In this document: piece by piece, positions 60,865 through 64,000 of the stretch | Layout of the letters: every line of letters starts with the position of its first letter | Numbering within the stretch: position 1 is the stretch's first letter | DNA from: Bacteroidota bacterium | Lineage (GTDB): Bacteria > Bacteroidota > Bacteroidia > Chitinophagales > Saprospiraceae | Length of the DNA: 64,000 nt | Assembly (NCBI GenBank): GCA_020160935.1 | Contig: JAIUPL010000006.1 | Coordinates: forward strand, 124,001 to 188,000 | Reading direction: 5' to 3' | Notes under the pieces: generated by a model | The model's input: the letters and a program-made list of their open reading frames with translations, nothing else | What the model was told of the DNA's origin: nothing | Database searches by the model: none | Program-made: the position numbers and the translations under genes

Positions 60865-60971
60865 GGGCGACCCTTGTGGTCGCCCCTATGGGGGTATACA
60901 GAGGGTGACCATGCAGAGGGCGACTACGCAGAGGGCGACCACGCAGAGGGCGACCACAAGGGTCGCCCTTA
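60862..60971. repeat. Palindrome with tandem 15-mers
   Basis: The arms TAAGGGCGACCCTTGTGG... (60862-60885) and its complement (60948-60971) are perfect over 24 bp. The loop holds four 15-mer units of CAGAGGGCGACCACG (60899-60957) with substitutions. It joins two convergent genes, and the GNAT stop codon is inside the left arm. Confidence 0.93.
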
Positions 60972-60990
60972 CGGATCTATGGGCAATCAT

Positions 60991-62004
60991 TCAGGAATGT
61001 GTTTCGCCTTCCAGAAATAATTTCAGCAGGTGTTGCAGGCGGGAGATTTCTGTCTGCCAGGCCTGATGCCCGCTGTCGGAAAGTATTTCACGGAAAATGG
61101 CGCCCGGTATTTTTTCCGCCAGATAGCGTTGTTCAGAAACAGGATACAAGTGATCGGAACTGATGCCAATGACCATCGTTCGGGCCTGAATTTCAGCCAA
61201 TGCCGCCGCCATACTGCCTCTTCCACGGCCGATATGGTGGGTGTCGGCCGATTTTGACAGTGCAACACAGGAAAAAGCATTCCATGAAGCAGTGCGTTGA
61301 AGGCTATTTTCGCGCTGAAAGGATGCTGCCTTGTGGTTGCCGGACAAGCCATCCTGTTCGTTAACCATGGACTCATAACTGAGATAACTGCTTTCCTGTA
61401 TCAGTAATAATGCTTCTGCAGCCCTTAGGCCTGCCATGCCGGCGTCCGGGTGGCTTTTTTTCCAGGTGATGTCCGATTCGATTGCCATACGGCGTGATTC
61501 GTTGATTGCAAGGACCCATGGCGACTGCCGCGCATTGGTTGCGACAAGTACCAGGTTTTCAATGACAGTGGGCTCTTTTACAGCCCATTCCAATGCTTGC
61601 TGACCGCCGCTTCCCGGCCCGATGAGCATGTGAATTCGTTCGATTTTCAATCGTTTCCTGAGTGATTCATACGCATCTACCTGATCGCGGATGGTAACAA
61701 GCGGGAAGTCGTGAAAATAAATAGCACGTCCTTTTGCCGGATTTTCAGACAAGGGTTGTGTACTCCCGTAACAAGAGCCCAATGCATTTGCGCAAATGAT
61801 AAAGTACTTGTCGGGGTTTAAAAAAGCATCGGGACCAAAAAGCCCGGGCCACCATTCCATTACATCCGAACTCGTGTGAAAAGGATGACAAACCCACACT
61901 ACAGGGTTGGATGGTTTTCCATATGTATGATAGGCAATGGCTGGATGACTGAGCGACTGCCCATTTTCGAGGGTGAATACAGCAGGAATACGAAATTGAT
62001 TCAT
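60991..62004 (-). CDS. MetX-like alpha/beta hydrolase with altered nucleophile elbow
   Basis: A 337-residue member of the homoserine O-acetyltransferase fold. Family landmarks are SHPAIAYHTYG, VVWVCHPFHTSSD, PDKYFIICANALGSCYGSTQP, RDQVDAYESL, and the late Asp (GISSDHLYP) and His (SDSGHQAWQTE). The nucleophile region reads MLIGPGSGGQQALEWA instead of GGSxGGxQALEW: the family Ser position is Gly and a Ser appears one residue later. Activity is therefore uncertain; it may be a divergent acyltransferase or a hydrolase. Other methionine genes are not nearby. Confidence 0.8.
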   Translation of the reverse strand: MNQFRIPAVFTLENGQSLSHPAIAYHTYGKPSNPVVWVCHPFHTSSDVMEWWPGLFGPDAFLNPDKYFIICANALGSCYGSTQPLSENPAKGRAIYFHDFPLVTIRDQVDAYESLRKRLKIERIHMLIGPGSGGQQALEWAVKEPTVIENLVLVATNARQSPWVLAINESRRMAIESDITWKKSHPDAGMAGLRAAEALLLIQESSYLSYESMVNEQDGLSGNHKAASFQRENSLQRTASWNAFSCVALSKSADTHHIGRGRGSMAAALAEIQARTMVIGISSDHLYPVSEQRYLAEKIPGAIFREILSDSGHQAWQTEISRLQHLLKLFLEGETHS

Positions 62005-62086
62005 TGGAAAAGACTATAAAATATACAGGATTCAGGCAAAAGAAATGTGAAAAAATCCTACCTGTTTCTGCAATCAGTTTAAAAAT

Positions 62087-62121
62087 AAAAGACCTTCCGG
62101 CACGGCGCCGAAAGGTCTTTT
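62087..62121 (-). terminator. Terminator downstream of the 41-codon minigene
   Basis: AAAAGACCTTCCGGC (62087-62101) pairs with GCCGAAAGGTCTTTT (62107-62121) with one mismatch, followed on the minus strand by TTATTTTT. It separates the minigene from the MetX-like gene. Confidence 0.8.
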
Positions 62122-62148
62122 ACACATTCGAAACAAGTTCAGTCATGA

Positions 62149-62274
62149 TTACCTGTTCGCGTGCATACACAAAACACCCTTTGGGCCCGCACCATTTTTG
62201 CAGGAGCATCGGTACACTGGATGGATATAATTTCCAAAAGTACCCGGGTTGATATTTGTGTAATTGATTTTCAT
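62149..62274 (-). CDS. Candidate minigene, 41 residues
   Basis: An ATG-to-TAA frame reading MKINYTNINPGTFGNYIHPV, then YRCSCKNGAGPKGVLCMHANR. It has three Cys (RCSCK and LCMH) and a basic end, hinting at a small metal-binding or nucleic-acid-binding protein. On the minus strand a TTTG (62308-62311) and GTTATTTG (62279-62286, partial TAnnTTTG match) form a promoter just ahead of the ATG, and a clear terminator follows the stop. The message would be almost leaderless. No family is recognised. The plus strand holds a shorter frame that lacks such signals. Confidence 0.5.
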   Translation of the reverse strand: MKINYTNINPGTFGNYIHPVYRCSCKNGAGPKGVLCMHANR

Positions 62275-62332
62275 GCCGCAAATAACTGAACTAATGGGCT
62301 TTTTTGCCAAATTTTGAGACGTTAAATAAAAG

Positions 62333-62448
62333 TTATGAGTTATGAGTTATGAGTTATGAGTTATGAGTTATACTCACACTGCTATCGGCTTTTTCATTAG
62401 AGTGGCCAATAGCAATGTGAGTATAACTCATAACTCATAACTCATAAC
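62333..62448. repeat. Palindrome of TTATGAG heptamers
   Basis: The left arm has five TTATGAG units (62333-62367) and an inner stem around ACTCACACTGCTATCGGC. The right arm has the complementary inner stem (GCCAATAGCAATGTGAGT) and three complementary heptamers to 62448. It ends 7 bp from the stop codon of the coiled-coil gene. Confidence 0.92.
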
Positions 62449-62454
62449 CCTCAT

Positions 62455-64000
62455 TCATTCTTTTTTCTTCAATTTCTCCGCTTCTTCTCTCAATTGTTTG
62501 AGTTGGGCTTCGGCTTTTTGAATGTCTGCCTGCAACTGAGCGAGTTTTTGATTTTCAGCAGCGATTGTTTGAGCCGTTTCGGTTTTGATTCGGTTAATCT
62601 CCTCTGCGCTCTGTGCTTTGATGTCGGCGATCGATTTCGCTTCATTTTCGCGGGTTTGAGCGATGGCTGCTGCGGCCTCCTGGCGGGCTTTTTGAACACC
62701 CTCTGCCGATTCTTTTTGGGCGAGACCTATCTCATCAGTCGATTTTTTGCGCGCTTCAGCGGTTTCGTTGGCATATTGGGTGCGTTTGTCATTGGCATCC
62801 TTGCGGGCTGCTGCGACTTCTTTTGCTGCATTTTCGCGGGCGGTCGTCACTTCCTGTCTGGAACGGTCTTGCGCATCGATCACTTCTTTGGCAAAAGCGG
62901 CCTTTTTATCGTCCGATTCTTTTTTGGCCAGCGAGATAGCCTCCAGTGCCTGTTGTTTGGCAGTGGCCACTTCTCTGGCAGCATTTTCACGGGCACTTGC
63001 TACAAGATTAGCCGATTCTTCGCGGGCTTTTCCGATGGCTTCGGCGCTGAGTTGTTTTTCGCGGGCAGCGTTTTCGCGCGCTGTTTTAACATCGTTTGCT
63101 GCCTGCTGATTGGCATTGGCGATTTCGGTAGCAGCCTTTTGCCGCGCATCTGCTACATCATTGGCAAGACGTTGCCGTTCTTTGGATGAATTTTCGCGGG
63201 CCAGGCGAATACTGTCGGCTTCGGCAGTTTTGATAGCCAGCAGTGCTTGCGAACTTTGCCGTTTGATCTCTGCTATGTTGTTGGCGCTTTCCTGTTGGGC
63301 GCGTACGGCGGCTTCTCGGGCTGCGGCTACCTCATTGGCGGCTTTTTCTTTGGCAGCAGCAATTTCCGCTGCGGCTCGTTCGCGGGAAGAGGCTACCTCG
63401 GTAGCAGAAATGGCTGCAGTTTCCTGTTGTTTTTTCTTTGCTTCTGCGATCGTGGCTGCAGCCTCCGCTTGTATTTGTTTTATTTTTTCATCTGAATTTT
63501 GCTTGGAGGTTGCTACTTCACCTGCATAGGTTTTCTGCGCCTGATCGGCTTTTTGATTGGCTTCCTGCACCTTCAAACGAGCCTCCTCTTGCGCTTTTGC
63601 CACTTCCTGCTGGCTGCGTTCGCGGGCTTTGACAACTTCATCAGCACTTTGTTGCTTGATTTTTGCTTCCTGATCTTTTGCCGCAGCAATCGATTTGGCC
63701 AGTTCCTGCTGGATACGGGTAATTTCTTCTTCCGCTTTTTTGCGCGAACTGGCTACTTCCGTGGCTATGCTGTCTCGCTGGGCTTTTGAACGGAGTTGAG
63801 AGTCTGCAATGGCCTTATTGGCTTCTTCCTGCACCTGCTGTACCGTTTGTGCTGCTTTTTGTTTGCTTTCAACCACTTGCTGAACAATGGCGGCTTTTTC
63901 GTCGTCGGCCTGTTTTTGCTGATTGGCTACTTCACTGCGGATACGGGTGATTTCCTCGGAGGCCCGTTTTTTGGCTTCCGCCACTTCTGTGGCGGAAAGT
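62455..64000 (-). CDS. Long Ala/Glu/Lys-rich coiled-coil protein (cut by window end)
   Basis: At least 515 residues, open at the window edge (GTG at 63984 is not a real start, since the frame continues ...LSATEVAEAKK). There is no Pro, Cys, Trp or His in the visible part. It shows recurring units such as ARENAAREVATA, SARENAAREVA and DAQDRSRQEVTT, with hydrophobic residues 11 or 18 residues apart (NLVASARENAAREVATAKQQALEAI). This suits a hendecad-type coiled coil of a long rod rather than an enzyme. The end is a highly charged AEAQLKQLREEAEKLKKKE. Function is unknown. Confidence 0.8.
   Translation of the reverse strand, partial: LSATEVAEAKKRASEEITRIRSEVANQQKQADDEKAAIVQQVVESKQKAAQTVQQVQEEANKAIADSQLRSKAQRDSIATEVASSRKKAEEEITRIQQELAKSIAAAKDQEAKIKQQSADEVVKARERSQQEVAKAQEEARLKVQEANQKADQAQKTYAGEVATSKQNSDEKIKQIQAEAAATIAEAKKKQQETAAISATEVASSRERAAAEIAAAKEKAANEVAAAREAAVRAQQESANNIAEIKRQSSQALLAIKTAEADSIRLARENSSKERQRLANDVADARQKAATEIANANQQAANDVKTARENAAREKQLSAEAIGKAREESANLVASARENAAREVATAKQQALEAISLAKKESDDKKAAFAKEVIDAQDRSRQEVTTARENAAKEVAAARKDANDKRTQYANETAEARKKSTDEIGLAQKESAEGVQKARQEAAAAIAQTRENEAKSIADIKAQSAEEINRIKTETAQTIAAENQKLAQLQADIQKAEAQLKQLREEAEKLKKKE

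Noticed and set aside
60899-60957. Possible CRISPR-like array of 15-mers
   Set aside because: Units are contiguous with no spacers and no cas genes are present; it is the loop of a palindrome.
62005-62148. SAM riboswitch ahead of the MetX-like gene
   Set aside because: I see only the terminator hairpin and no riboswitch core, and that hairpin fits the end of the upstream minigene.
62494-63189. Cys/Phe-rich frames on the plus strand opposite the coiled-coil gene
   Set aside because: They are complements of the repetitive Ala/Glu/Lys codons, and Phe/Cys/Gly-rich products of this kind are not plausible proteins.

Overview
The window looks like chromosomal DNA of a Bacteroidota bacterium, most likely a pigmented gliding member of the Saprospiria/Chitinophagia type (the class is inference). 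The signs are several proteins ending in type IX secretion (T9SS) sorting domains, one 1,824-residue protein with SprB-type repeats and a gliding-associated C-terminus, a Bacteroidota-type long PurM and fused GlmU-like enzyme, a lycopene cyclase, promoters matching the Bacteroidota -7 box TAnnTTTG, and almost no Shine-Dalgarno sites. I see no rRNA, tRNA, CRISPR array, transposase, integrase or phage gene.
Layout. 1-6.2 kb: start of coaE, lycopene cyclase, then a tight run of a lipoprotein, two unknown membrane proteins and a TraB/GumN protein. 6.3-14.5 kb: translation and nucleotide genes (rpmE2, GlmU-like, purM, a TPR lipoprotein, a GluQ-like protein, argS, glnS). 14.7-31 kb: cell-surface genes (T9SS proteins, the giant SprB-repeat protein, DUF1573) with a GT4 glycosyltransferase, sppA and a pair of small paralogous envelope proteins. 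31-36.8 kb: an alpha/beta hydrolase, a YfhO-like membrane protein, a VWA protein and a secreted protein of unknown function. 37-47 kb: the DUF1501/DUF1800 pair, two tandem PA-domain T9SS proteins, and the dihaem cytochrome/beta-helix pair (TIGR03806/TIGR03805). 46.8-62 kb: DUF3667, GT2 with DUF423, a beta-propeller protein, a fused E1 dehydrogenase, OsmC, an MFS transporter, an M16 peptidase, VOC, two DUF5362 proteins, GNAT and a MetX-like protein with an altered nucleophile elbow. 62.1-64 kb: a 41-codon minigene and a long coiled-coil protein cut by the window end.
The most unusual signal is not a protein system. Nine long palindromes lie in the gaps after genes. Most are built from short tandem units (7-20 bp) repeated on both arms, and several begin at or inside a stop codon. 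Eight have clearly different sequences, while one family has two copies 46 kb apart (7.9 kb and 54.4 kb) that share a core. None lies between divergent genes. Other points of interest are the MetX-like protein without its usual GxSxGG elbow, a Tat-type DUF1501 protein carrying a T9SS tail, and a clean 22-bp palindrome between the giant surface protein and sppA.
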